From contig JAIXWX010000008.1 of the NCBI GenBank assembly GCA_027491075.1, positions 186,001 through 250,000 of the forward strand: DNA of 64,000 bases, in the 5' to 3' direction. Positions 9,094 through 16,785 of the stretch are shown here, one piece after another. Each line of letters starts with the position of its first letter. The first letter of the stretch is position 1. Below the pieces are notes generated by a model. It saw only the letters and a program-made list of their open reading frames with translations. It was not told where the DNA came from and did not search any database. The position numbers and the translations under genes are program-made. Origin of the DNA: Flavobacteriales bacterium. Lineage in GTDB: Bacteria > Bacteroidota > Bacteroidia > Flavobacteriales_D > Sanyastnellaceae.

Positions 9094-9411
9094 TTATTGC
9101 AGATAGGAGTCGATTAGATTTTCCAAGTGGTAGAGCTCATCCGAAAAGTCTTGATGCACGGGCACTTCAACTCTTTCTACAATTTTTTCTACCACTGTTT
9201 CAGTACCTGCACTAGCTACTTGGAGGGCAGCCATTGCTAATAGGTCCTGTTTATCTTTTACCGCATAATTGCGTTGGAAAACACTAAGACTGTCTTCAAT
9301 TTTTTTCTCTGCCTTACGAATAACATCCTCTTGCTCGGGTGCGACCGTCAAAGGATACGTTCTTCCGGCAATGGTCACTTTAACTGATATTTCGTTCATT
9401 TCCGGGTTCAT
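9094..9411 (-). CDS. zapA: Cell division protein ZapA
   Basis: A 105-residue protein with the ZapA fold: an N-terminal beta region EISVKVTIAGRTYPLTV and a helix with EEDVIRKAEKKIEDSL, then a coiled-coil tail containing LLAMAALQVAS. ZapA binds FtsZ and bundles protofilaments at the division ring in the cytoplasm. The start overlaps the stop of the upstream coiled-coil gene by four bases (ATGA), indicating translational coupling. The ATG at 9411 gives the normal family length. Confidence 0.87.
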   Translation of the reverse strand: MNPEMNEISVKVTIAGRTYPLTVAPEQEDVIRKAEKKIEDSLSVFQRNYAVKDKQDLLAMAALQVASAGTETVVEKIVERVEVPVHQDFSDELYHLENLIDSYLQ

Positions 9412-9707
9412 TTATTGAGTAAGGCGAGGCACTCATCAATTTCTTTCACCAGTTCGTTGATCCTCTGTTTGGTAGCCTGTTTGAAATCTTCTTGAACGGG
9501 CTGAGACGAACGGGTCAATTCGAGTTCACGATTTTTTTCTCCTAGAACCTCTAATTGTTGCAGCAGCTCCTTGTTGATGCGATAGAGTGAGGCCGTTTCG
9601 TCTTGCATTTTAGTAAGACGTGCATCTAACTCCAGCTTTGCCTCGCCCAATTGACGGACTTTGGCTTCAATACGGGATATTATTTCTGCTTGATCTAGTG
9701 GGTTCAT
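9408..9707 (-). CDS. Small coiled-coil protein, cotranscribed with zapA
   Basis: From the ATG at 9707 this is a 99-residue, almost entirely helical protein rich in Glu, Leu, Lys and Gln with heptad spacing (SRIEAKVRQLGEAKLELDAR, then LLQQLEVLGEKNRELE). The C-terminal helix ends IDECLALLNK. I do not recognise a named family. It sits directly before zapA with an ATGA overlap, so a role in the division ring, perhaps like the ZapB coiled coil, is an inference from context. The start at 9707 is preferred over 9722 because a TACCTTTG -7 box lies 25 bases upstream and the added residues MIGVF break the helix. Confidence 0.72.
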   Translation of the reverse strand: MNPLDQAEIISRIEAKVRQLGEAKLELDARLTKMQDETASLYRINKELLQQLEVLGEKNRELELTRSSQPVQEDFKQATKQRINELVKEIDECLALLNK

Positions 9708-9732
9708 GAATACTCCAATCATCGAATCGTGT

Positions 9733-9740
9733 CAAAGGTA
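9733..9740 (-). promoter_or_regulatory. -7 promoter box (TACCTTTG) of the coiled-coil/zapA operon
   Basis: The minus strand reads TACCTTTG, an exact TAnnTTTG box, 25 bases before the ATG at 9707. The rest of the 9741-9870 spacer to the divergent M23 gene shows nothing else I can support. Confidence 0.5.
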
Positions 9741-9870
9741 TAACTTTCATTGGATTTTTCATCATCGCACTTATTCAATTTTGATGTTGATATTTCATAA
9801 TCAGCAGGTTTAGTTGAGTTGGGTACGATGCTTGATTTTTGCTTTTTCCAGAGAATAATAAGAATAGGGA

Positions 9871-11595
9871 ATGGTGAAGACGAGATTTGTTTTGATTTTA
9901 TTGGTGGCGCTTTTCGCAGTGCCCTTCTTCTTTTTTGGCCAGCAGAATGTTCCTCAGGGTTATTTTGGTTCTCCTCTTGATATTCCCCTTCAGCTTTCGG
10001 GAAATTTTGGAGAACTTCGGACCAATCACTTCCATGCGGGTATTGATATAAAAACACAACAACGAGAAGGTCTCAAGGTCTTTGCCGCCGCTGAGGGGTA
10101 TGTAAGTCGAATTAAGGTGTCTCCTGTTGGTTATGGTTATGCCCTTTATATTGATCATCCGAATGGGTATACCACTGTTTATGGACATTTAAAGTCGTAT
10201 AGTCCAAAGATTGATGCCTACGTTAAAACGCAACAATACAAACTTGAATCATTTAGTGTAGATCTCTTTCCTGAACCAACAGCACTTCCACTATTCAAGG
10301 GAGAGTTGATAGGATTGTCAGGAAACTCCGGGGGAAGCGGTGGACCGCATCTTCATTTTGAAATTAGAGAAACAAAAACAGAGAAGGTTTTGAATCCGAT
10401 GCTTTTCGGCTTTGATATCAAAGACAAAATTCCGCCCTCGGTAATGGGTATTTGGATCGTACCAATGAATGAAAGTGCTTTTGTGAATGGAGGTAGACTG
10501 CCGCTTTCTTTTGAAACCAAAGGTTTTTCTGGGAAAATCGGATTAAAAAGCCCGACGTTGCCAGTGGTTCATGGTGATGTTGCTTTCGCAATACACACTA
10601 GCGACATGCTGGACGGCAATAGCAATCGATGTGGAATCTATCGTATAGAACTTTGGGTGGACGGCATTCAAGTGTACGGTCAACGAATGGATCGTTTGGA
10701 TTTTACAACCAATCGAGCAATGAACGCACATACCATCTATGAGCGATTCAAGAAAGATCGAAGTCAAATTCATGGTAGCTATCGATTACCGGGGAATCCC
10801 TTGGATATCTATGACAATCTTGTCAATGATGGAATTGTATCATTCAATGATGGTAAGATTCATCAATTGGACTATGTGGTGATTGACATTATGGGAAATA
10901 GAACCTCCGTCAGTTTTAATGTTCAGTCACTTTCATCACCACCAATCAAAGCAGCGACCAATAAAAGTTTCCTTGCGAAGTGGAATTGGGAAGAAAACAA
11001 TGAATACAAGGACGATCGTGTTCATTTGAAAATACCGGCATATACCTTATATGAAGATTTAGATTTAACCATTGAAGGAGCTAACCTACTTCCAAAGAGT
11101 GTATGTCCTGCTTTGAAGGTGGCTAGTCCTTATGAGCCAGTACACAATAAGTTTACATTGGGTTTAAAAGCTAATATTCCTGCACACTTGGAGTCGAAGG
11201 TTACACTAGTGCGGTGGGATCCTGATAAATCAAAAACCGTGTATGAAGGAGGAAAATTTGAGAATGGTTGGGTTTATGGCGAACCTTCTTACTTAGGGTA
11301 CTTTGGCGTAATGATCGATACGGTAAAACCATCCATAACGAATGTTGACTTTAAGCCAGCCATGAACGGAAGATCGATGTTTACGTTGAAAATATCGGAT
11401 GGCCTTTCAGGAGTGGATCAAATTATTCCAAAAATCGACGGCAAATGGGCATTGATGGAATATGATGCAAAAACCAACCGATTGATGTATTATTTTGACG
11501 AACGCTATATCCAAAAAGGAAAGCATCAATTTGAGCTTACCGTTATAGACGCATGCGGAAATAGCAACTTTTTTAGAGGAAACTTTGATTGGTAA
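9871..11595 (+). CDS. M23 family metallopeptidase (LytM-like), secreted
   Basis: A 574-residue exported protein with a signal peptide (MVKTRFVLILLVALFAVPFF). Near residues 35-170 lies an M23 zinc peptidase domain with the metal motif HFHAGIDIK (H-x3-D), the GYGYALYIDHPNGYTTVYGH block, and the second motif HLHFEI. These residues are the zinc ligands and the general base, so the enzyme should cut peptidoglycan cross-links in the periplasm. The remaining 400 residues are beta-rich, look like immunoglobulin-type domains, and are not recognised. This large C-terminal extension is usual for Bacteroidota M23 proteins. It is a single gene between the divergent zapA operon and the convergent ACMSD-like gene, whose stop lies one base away. 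Confidence 0.9.
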   Translation: MVKTRFVLILLVALFAVPFFFFGQQNVPQGYFGSPLDIPLQLSGNFGELRTNHFHAGIDIKTQQREGLKVFAAAEGYVSRIKVSPVGYGYALYIDHPNGYTTVYGHLKSYSPKIDAYVKTQQYKLESFSVDLFPEPTALPLFKGELIGLSGNSGGSGGPHLHFEIRETKTEKVLNPMLFGFDIKDKIPPSVMGIWIVPMNESAFVNGGRLPLSFETKGFSGKIGLKSPTLPVVHGDVAFAIHTSDMLDGNSNRCGIYRIELWVDGIQVYGQRMDRLDFTTNRAMNAHTIYERFKKDRSQIHGSYRLPGNPLDIYDNLVNDGIVSFNDGKIHQLDYVVIDIMGNRTSVSFNVQSLSSPPIKAATNKSFLAKWNWEENNEYKDDRVHLKIPAYTLYEDLDLTIEGANLLPKSVCPALKVASPYEPVHNKFTLGLKANIPAHLESKVTLVRWDPDKSKTVYEGGKFENGWVYGEPSYLGYFGVMIDTVKPSITNVDFKPAMNGRSMFTLKISDGLSGVDQIIPKIDGKWALMEYDAKTNRLMYYFDERYIQKGKHQFELTVIDACGNSNFFRGNFDW

Positions 11596-12603
11596 TTAGA
11601 GTAATTCTTCCTTTTTCATATTCAACCATTCTAAAGCAGAATTACAAAAAACATCTTCGATGATTTCTTTTGTAAGCCCCATTTCCTCTATGAACTTACC
11701 TATTTCTAAATCCCCTAAAGGAAAAGGATAGTCTGTTCCGAGGCTGACTTTTCGAGATCCTTGATGTTTGAGGATATAATTCAGTAAATCGGGATCGTGG
11801 GTAGCACTGTCGACCCAGAATTTTCCTATATAATTTCTAGGATTGATATCATTGTCGATTGCCACTAGATCTGGACGACAGTTGAAACCGTGTTCTATGC
11901 GTCCAATGGTTGGAATAAACGATCCTCCTGCATGAGCAAAATTGAATCTTACTTTTGGGAAGCGCTCCATTATACCACCAAAAATCAAAGAACAAATGGC
12001 ACGAGTGGTTTCCGCTGGCATGCCAACCAACCAAGGAAGCCAGTATTTTTTCATTTGATCTTCTCCCATCATTTCCCAAGGGTGCACCAAAACACACATG
12101 TCGAGTTCTTCCAGCGCGCTCCATAAAGGATAAAATTCGGGCTCACTTAGATTTTTAGAGTTGATATTACTTCCTATCTGAATTCCTTTCATGCCGATAG
12201 CCTTGCAGCGGTGAAGCTCTTGCACTGCCAACTCTATATCCTGCATCGGAAGGGTAGCAAGACCAATATAATTTTTAGGATACTTGGTAATTAATTCTCC
12301 AATATCATCATTGAGAAACTTAGAAACTTCTAAGCCATCTGCGGGCTTGGCCCAATAAGCAAATAGCACAGGTATCGTGCAAACCACTTGAACTTGGGTG
12401 TCAAATTTCAAGTAGTCATTGATGCGCAATTCAGCATCCCAACAATTGGATTCAATTTCTCGAAAAAACTTTTCCCCTTGCATCATTCGGGCGAAGCCTT
12501 CACGGTGATGGTCTAAATGAATGAAATTTCCATATCCAAATTTCTTTGTCCAATCGGGCAAATTTTTTGGAATAATATGGGTATGCATGTCAATTTTAAG
12601 CAC
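11596..12603 (-). CDS. ACMSD-like amidohydrolase (2-amino-3-carboxymuconate-6-semialdehyde decarboxylase)
   Basis: At 335 residues it matches the length and nearly every conserved block of ACMSD, the zinc enzyme that decarboxylates the kynurenine-pathway intermediate ACMS and diverts it from NAD synthesis. Visible motifs are the metal pair DMHTH (H7, H9), FGYGNFIHLDHH, NCWDAELRINDY, VPVLFAYWAKP-like TIPVLFAYWAKP, HPWEMM (metal His), YWLPWLVGMPAETT, FAHAGGSF and the metal Asp in LGTDYPFPLGD. The start is GTG at 12601-12603. The next internal ATG lies inside the metal motif, so the GTG must be used. No other kynurenine-pathway gene is in the window. The neighbouring peptide-binding lipoprotein, 23 bases upstream on the same strand, has no obvious link. 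Confidence 0.87.
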   Translation of the reverse strand: MLKIDMHTHIIPKNLPDWTKKFGYGNFIHLDHHREGFARMMQGEKFFREIESNCWDAELRINDYLKFDTQVQVVCTIPVLFAYWAKPADGLEVSKFLNDDIGELITKYPKNYIGLATLPMQDIELAVQELHRCKAIGMKGIQIGSNINSKNLSEPEFYPLWSALEELDMCVLVHPWEMMGEDQMKKYWLPWLVGMPAETTRAICSLIFGGIMERFPKVRFNFAHAGGSFIPTIGRIEHGFNCRPDLVAIDNDINPRNYIGKFWVDSATHDPDLLNYILKHQGSRKVSLGTDYPFPLGDLEIGKFIEEMGLTKEIIEDVFCNSALEWLNMKKEELL

Positions 12604-12626
12604 GGCGCAGAAATTACAGGGCGAAG

Positions 12627-14243
12627 CTAGTGTATCTTTTTTACTTTTTTCAAGTCAATCATATTTATGGGATTGATTTCCCAATCCATAATTTTTGGAG
12701 AGACAAAGTGTGTCACTTGATCATAGTATAAAGGTATTACAGGGACCTCAGAGGCTACAAGTTCATTGATGGCCGCAAAGCATTCAAGTCGGGAGGAATC
12801 GGGTAATCCGCTATTCGATTTTGCATAAAGAGCCTCGATGTTTTCATTGAAAAAATGGGTATAATTGGGACCGTCAGGGGAAAAATTCTTTTTGAGAAAA
12901 AGGCCTGTGAAGTTTTCTGCGTCAGGATAATCGGCAAGCCAACTTTTTCTAAAAACAGGCAATGTGCCTTTTGCGGAAGCTTCCCTTAGAGTCGGGCCTT
13001 GAAGAATATTGATGGATATTTTTATTCCGTTTAACGCTAGTTGATGTTGCATGTATTCGAGAAGATCGGCATAATCTGCGGTCGCAGCTAAGGGTATTTC
13101 AGGCAGACCTTGTCCTTTTGGAAATCCAGCCTCAGTTAATAAATCCTGTGCTTTTTGTGGGTTGTACTCGTTATGTAACTGAGGTGAATGCAATAACGCA
13201 GGAGGAATGAAACCTTGATTGGCGGCGACTACGGTATTGTTTTTTAAGTAACGCACCATTTCCTCCTTATTAATGCTTAGTTCTATTGCTTTTCGTATTC
13301 GCACATCTTGTAGCGCCTTCATTGTTGATGCGGAAGTGTTTTCTCCAAGATAAAATCCGAGGTAATCCGTTTTTATAAATGGAGTTTTATAAAAATTGAT
13401 TTTGCTTTCAAACTGCGCATTCAATTCCCCTTTGGGCGTGAGGAGTTCGTCTTTGTATGCTGGGTGAATGCCTGATATAAAATCATAGTTCCCTAGCAGA
13501 AAATTTTGATATTCTACAGCAACATCTTTTATAAAGTCTATTTTTATTCCATCTAGATACGGCAGGGTTATGCCACTAGAGTCTGTTTGCCAATAAGAAA
13601 TATGCTTGTGAAAAACCAAAGAGGTGCCTTCATACCAGAATGCAAATTTGAAAGGACCTGTACCAATTGGATTTGATCTGAAATCTGGTCCAAAGTGTTC
13701 CACCACTTCTTTTGGAACCACATTACAGTATTGCATGGTGAGTATAGAGAGGAAGGGATGAAAGGGTTCTTTTAGTTGAATTATTAAGGTAGTGTCATTT
13801 GGAGCTTGAAATCCATTTTCCAAAGGATCATTGATCTTGTCAAATATCCATGCTCCCGGTGACGCTAAAGCAGGATCGACGATTCTTCTAAAAGAGTATA
13901 CGAAGTCTTGCGCAGTTACATAACGTTCTTCAGGGTTGCTAAATAAAGGTGAAGGGTGAAATCTGACATTGTTTCTTAGATTGAAGGTATACGCTCGCCC
14001 ATCTTCCGAAACTTTCCACGACTTGGCAATGCAGGGAATTAAGTTGAGGTCTTTGTCAAACTCGACCAGTCCATCAAATAGTTGATTGGTTGCCCACATG
14101 ATTTCCAAGTCTCTCGCAAATGCGGGATCAAGTGTTGTAATACTGTTGTTTTCATTATAGAAGAAAACGTTGGATTCATCGGGAAGATTCGATTGGCAAC
14201 CCAGAAGCAGGGCAATAAGAGCGAAGGGTAAAACAAACTTCAT
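12627..14243 (-). CDS. ABC transporter substrate-binding lipoprotein, family 5 (peptide/nickel type)
   Basis: A 538-residue lipoprotein with signal MKFVLPFALIALLLGCQS (lipobox LLGC). It shows the family 5 layout: NSITTLDPAFARDLEIMWAT near the start, LFDGLVEFDKDLN, AKSWKVSEDGRAYTFNLR, the pore-facing VRFHPS and NPIGTGPFKF, then YNPQKAQDLLTEAGFPKGQG. Such proteins bind oligopeptides (DppA/OppA) in the periplasm and deliver them to an ABC permease. The permease and ATPase genes are not in the window. A TACCTTTG -7 box ends eight bases before the ATG. The ligand cannot be predicted from sequence. Confidence 0.92.
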   Translation of the reverse strand: MKFVLPFALIALLLGCQSNLPDESNVFFYNENNSITTLDPAFARDLEIMWATNQLFDGLVEFDKDLNLIPCIAKSWKVSEDGRAYTFNLRNNVRFHPSPLFSNPEERYVTAQDFVYSFRRIVDPALASPGAWIFDKINDPLENGFQAPNDTTLIIQLKEPFHPFLSILTMQYCNVVPKEVVEHFGPDFRSNPIGTGPFKFAFWYEGTSLVFHKHISYWQTDSSGITLPYLDGIKIDFIKDVAVEYQNFLLGNYDFISGIHPAYKDELLTPKGELNAQFESKINFYKTPFIKTDYLGFYLGENTSASTMKALQDVRIRKAIELSINKEEMVRYLKNNTVVAANQGFIPPALLHSPQLHNEYNPQKAQDLLTEAGFPKGQGLPEIPLAATADYADLLEYMQHQLALNGIKISINILQGPTLREASAKGTLPVFRKSWLADYPDAENFTGLFLKKNFSPDGPNYTHFFNENIEALYAKSNSGLPDSSRLECFAAINELVASEVPVIPLYYDQVTHFVSPKIMDWEINPINMIDLKKVKKIH

Positions 14244-14251
14244 AATACCTT

Positions 14252-14259
14252 CAAAGGTA
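14252..14259 (-). promoter_or_regulatory. -7 promoter box (TACCTTTG) of the family 5 SBP gene
   Basis: The minus strand reads TACCTTTG, ending eight bases before the ATG at 14243; this predicts a very short leader. Confidence 0.45.
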
Positions 14260-14313
14260 ATGCACTTGAATTATCGTATATTCTGTGCATCTTGCGGAAT
14301 ATTTCACAGATAT

Positions 14314-15369
14314 ATGAAGAATATGAAATCGGTATTTTTAGTTTTGGTCGCATTGATCATGTGGGGTGCTTCGTGCAAGGATGTAGCAAGTGGGGAGAAG
14401 GAAAAGATAAAATTGAATAAATCAGTTAATGATCTGACGATTGGCTTTTACAATGTCGAGAATATTTATGATACATCAGATGATCCAAACACCTTAGACA
14501 ATGATTTTACGCCTTCGGGAAAGTATGAGTGGACACCTGACCGGTACAAAACGAAATTGGATCGAGTATCAGAGGTATTGTCACTAATGGATAATGACCT
14601 TCCAGATATCGTAGGTTTATGTGAGATTGAGAACAAGGGAGTTTTGGAAGACTTGATTGCTACTTCTCTTTTGCGACCTGGTCAATATGGGATTGTTCAT
14701 TACGATAGTCCAGATGAGCGAGGTATCGATGTGGCTTTAATCTATAAGCGATCCGTTTTGGAGCTGGAGCATTCAGAAAAGATCAAAGTTGTTCTTCCCG
14801 TGAATGAAGATCCGAATACACGAGATATTCTATATGTAAGAGCGAAGGCTGGCGGACAAGCCCTTCATTTTTTTGTGAATCATTGGCCGAGTAGACGCGC
14901 AGGTCAACAGGAATCGGAGCCTTCCAGGATAAAAGCTGCGGAAATTGTAAAGACGAGAATGGATGCGATTCTTTCTTCAGATCCTTCTGCACGGATATTA
15001 ATGATGGGGGATTTCAATGATTATCCTACAGATAAAAGTATTCGTGAAGTTATTGGAGCTTCTGGAAATAGAGCCGGTCTTTTCTATAATACAGTAGATT
15101 CATTGAACGCAATTGGCCAAGGCAGCTATTGGTATAAAGGCGCTTGGAATGCTTTGGATCAAATTATTATCTCCAATTCACTTGTTAGCGGGAATGAAGG
15201 TTGGGTTTTAGATAATAGTCGTCCGGTTCGATTTATAAATGATGAGCGATTGTTATTCAGAGATAGAGAAGGAGTAGCTCGTCCAAATCGCACCTATGTT
15301 GGGGATGATTACAAAGGAGGCTACAGTGATCATTTGGCCGTAGTGAGTTATTTTAAGAGAAAGGAATGA
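14314..15369 (+). CDS. Endonuclease/exonuclease/phosphatase-fold lipoprotein
   Basis: From the ATG at 14314 this is 351 residues with a hydrophobic leader ending WGASCKD, a probable lipoprotein signal with a slightly weak lipobox. The body is the DNase I-like fold: FYNVENIYDT (metal Asn/Glu region), DIVGLCEIENKG (catalytic Glu), HFFVNHWPSRRAG (catalytic His), MMGDFNDYPTD (Asp/Asn), and the terminal GYSDHLAVV with the second catalytic His. All key residues are present. The substrate (nucleic acid or a phosphoester) is not predictable. An upstream open frame to 14170 would overlap the divergent SBP gene and precede the leader peptide, so I discarded that start. A strong terminator follows. Confidence 0.88.
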   Translation: MKNMKSVFLVLVALIMWGASCKDVASGEKEKIKLNKSVNDLTIGFYNVENIYDTSDDPNTLDNDFTPSGKYEWTPDRYKTKLDRVSEVLSLMDNDLPDIVGLCEIENKGVLEDLIATSLLRPGQYGIVHYDSPDERGIDVALIYKRSVLELEHSEKIKVVLPVNEDPNTRDILYVRAKAGGQALHFFVNHWPSRRAGQQESEPSRIKAAEIVKTRMDAILSSDPSARILMMGDFNDYPTDKSIREVIGASGNRAGLFYNTVDSLNAIGQGSYWYKGAWNALDQIIISNSLVSGNEGWVLDNSRPVRFINDERLLFRDREGVARPNRTYVGDDYKGGYSDHLAVVSYFKRKE

Positions 15370-15374
15370 AAATA

Positions 15375-15404
15375 AAAAAGCCTGTTCGCAAGAACAGGCT
15401 TTTT
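15375..15404. terminator. Intrinsic bidirectional terminator, 13-bp stem with GCAA loop
   Basis: AAAAAGCCTGTTC (15375-15387) pairs perfectly with GAACAGGCTTTTT (15392-15404) across a GCAA tetraloop of the GNRA type. T runs lie on both strands, so it can stop the endonuclease-fold gene on the plus strand and the H1-like gene on the minus strand. Confidence 0.9.
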
Positions 15405-15422
15405 ACTTTCATCGAAATTCGA

Positions 15423-15764
15423 TTAGTTTGAAGCTGGTGTAGAAGGAGCAGCTTTCTTAGCAGCAGCTTTCTTCTTAGGAGCAGCCTTCTTAACTGCCTT
15501 CTTAGGAGCAGCCTTTTTAGCTACTTTCTTAGCAGCCTTCTTAGGAGCAGCCTTCTTAGCTACTTTCTTGGCAGCTTTCTTAGGAGCAGCCTTTTTAGCA
15601 ACTTTCTTAGCAGCAGCCTTCTTAGGAGCAGCCTTCTTAGCTACTTTTTTAGCGGCTTTCTTTGGAGCAGCTTTTTTAGCAGCAGCCTTCTTCTTAGGTG
15701 CAGCCTTCTTAGCAGCTTTCTTTGCAGCCTTTGGAGCCGCAGCTGATTTTGACTTTGTTTTCAT
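15423..15764 (-). CDS. Histone H1-like Lys/Ala-rich DNA-binding protein
   Basis: A 113-residue, very basic, low-complexity protein made almost entirely of Lys, Ala and Pro, built from repeats of the type AAPKKAAKKVAKK. It has no globular domain. Bacterial proteins of this kind (Hc1/AlgP-like, also frequent in Bacteroidota) resemble the C-terminal tail of histone H1 and bind DNA without sequence preference, compacting the nucleoid. The N-terminus MKTKSKSAAAPKAAKKA and the C-terminus APSTPASN are the only non-repeat parts. It is a single gene flanked by a strong terminator. Repeat number is likely to vary between strains. Confidence 0.85.
   Translation of the reverse strand: MKTKSKSAAAPKAAKKAAKKAAPKKKAAAKKAAPKKAAKKVAKKAAPKKAAAKKVAKKAAPKKAAKKVAKKAAPKKAAKKVAKKAAPKKAVKKAAPKKKAAAKKAAPSTPASN
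15438..15750 (-). repeat. Tandem repeats encoding KKAAPKKAAKK-type units
   Basis: The coding sequence of the H1-like protein is a tandem array of near-identical short units; on the plus strand GGAGCAGCCTT and CTTAGC(A/T) recur every 15-48 bases. Slippage or assembly collapse is possible here. Confidence 0.75.
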
Positions 15765-15806
15765 TTTAGTAACGGTTGATTTGTTTCCTAATTTGTTATT
15801 TTAATT

Positions 15807-15834
15807 TTTGAAGTGGCTATTACGCAACTTCAAA
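15807..15834 (-). terminator. Possible hairpin behind the DUF2279 gene
   Basis: TTTGAAGT (15807-15814) and ACTTCAAA (15827-15834) form an 8-base-pair stem with a 12-nt loop, 15 bases past the DUF2279 stop on the minus strand. There is no U tract after it on that strand, so the call is weak. Confidence 0.3.
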
Positions 15835-15848
15835 CTTTTTGTTCGCTT

Positions 15849-16748
15849 TTAAAAAAACAATGCGTGCATTTTCACTCTTCCGTCACTTCGCATTTCTAAG
15901 GTGGGCGATGGTAGTTTGATGAAGCTTAAAATTCGTGCTGTCACCTTCATCCACTTTCTCGGCCATCTTATCTTATTCAAATCTGCATCAAATGATAAAT
16001 AGAATTCACGCGTGCGTTGAAAATTATTAACACTATTCACATTGAAATTTGCACCTGTCATTCCATTCGCTCCATAACCGAATGCAACATTTATCCAACT
16101 CGGGAAATCCGCGTCAGAAGCCAGAAAGCGAGAGATGTTACATGAGGCCCAATATGTTTGTCCATTGTAGTCCTTCAAAACGCGTTGTTGAAAATTACGA
16201 CCTAGTTGATCGGAATTCAACATTGCAAAACTTGAATTTGAATATGAAAATTTCAAAGTGATGAATTGATCTTGAAGAAATTTTTGTTGTAAAATGAAAA
16301 GTGTTGAACCAGAAAAATTCGCCAATTGATCGCCCCAAGAAAATCCCCATTGCGCAGAATGACCATCTAATAATTCTATTCCTGTGAGATAAATAAATCC
16401 GATGCTTCCGCCGATCCATAAACTTGCATTCTCGGAGTAGCCGCTCCACTTCATCGCTTCATATCCCATTTGTCCGATGTAGTAGGATGACATGATATGA
16501 CCTACTTTATCCATTTGAAGCCATTCTCTGTTGTCATTTATCGTTTGAAAACGAGATCGAGGATAATTTTTATACCACAATGCATTCAGGCCGATAATGG
16601 AACCACTTGCCATAGTACCTCCAAGGCTAGTGATGAAAATTTTTCGCGTGCGCAGTGTGTCAGGTTTTGTTCGTTGGGCCGGGACACCGATTGAAATGGC
16701 AATTAAGCAGGCCAATAGAAAGAATCTTATCCTGTGCTCGATCGTCAT
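15849..16748 (-). CDS. DUF2279 family membrane-associated protein (YfiM-like)
   Basis: A 299-residue exported protein with signal peptide (FFLLACLIAISIGVPAQ). It carries the DUF2279 pattern: a DKVGHIMSSYYIGQMGYEAMKWSG block near residue 80, a hydrophobic segment with SLWIGGSIGFIYLTGIELLDG, and WGFSWGDQLANFSGS. The family is common in Bacteroidota and related to the lipoprotein YfiM. Its function is unknown, although the conserved polar residues within hydrophobic stretches suggest a membrane-embedded role. The gene is divergent from the histidine kinase that follows. No -7 box is evident for it. Confidence 0.8.
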   Translation of the reverse strand: MTIEHRIRFFLLACLIAISIGVPAQRTKPDTLRTRKIFITSLGGTMASGSIIGLNALWYKNYPRSRFQTINDNREWLQMDKVGHIMSSYYIGQMGYEAMKWSGYSENASLWIGGSIGFIYLTGIELLDGHSAQWGFSWGDQLANFSGSTLFILQQKFLQDQFITLKFSYSNSSFAMLNSDQLGRNFQQRVLKDYNGQTYWASCNISRFLASDADFPSWINVAFGYGANGMTGANFNVNSVNNFQRTREFYLSFDADLNKIRWPRKWMKVTARILSFIKLPSPTLEMRSDGRVKMHALFF

Positions 16749-16751
16749 GAT

Positions 16752-16759
16752 TATATTTG
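16752..16759 (+). promoter_or_regulatory. -7 promoter box (TATATTTG) of the first hybrid kinase gene
   Basis: An exact TAnnTTTG box on the plus strand, ending 26 bases before the ATG at 16786 in the divergent spacer. Confidence 0.45.
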
Positions 16760-16785
16760 GTTCGCTACTATAATTAATAACACTA

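Noticed and set aside
9719-10057. A 112-codon minus-strand frame upstream of the zapA operon
   Set aside because: It overlaps the M23 signal-peptide region on the other strand, lacks any family features, and crosses the promoter box at 9733.
15423-15764. The tandem repeats as a possible CRISPR or intergenic repeat array
   Set aside because: The repeats are contiguous, in frame, without unique spacers, and encode a known type of Lys/Ala protein.
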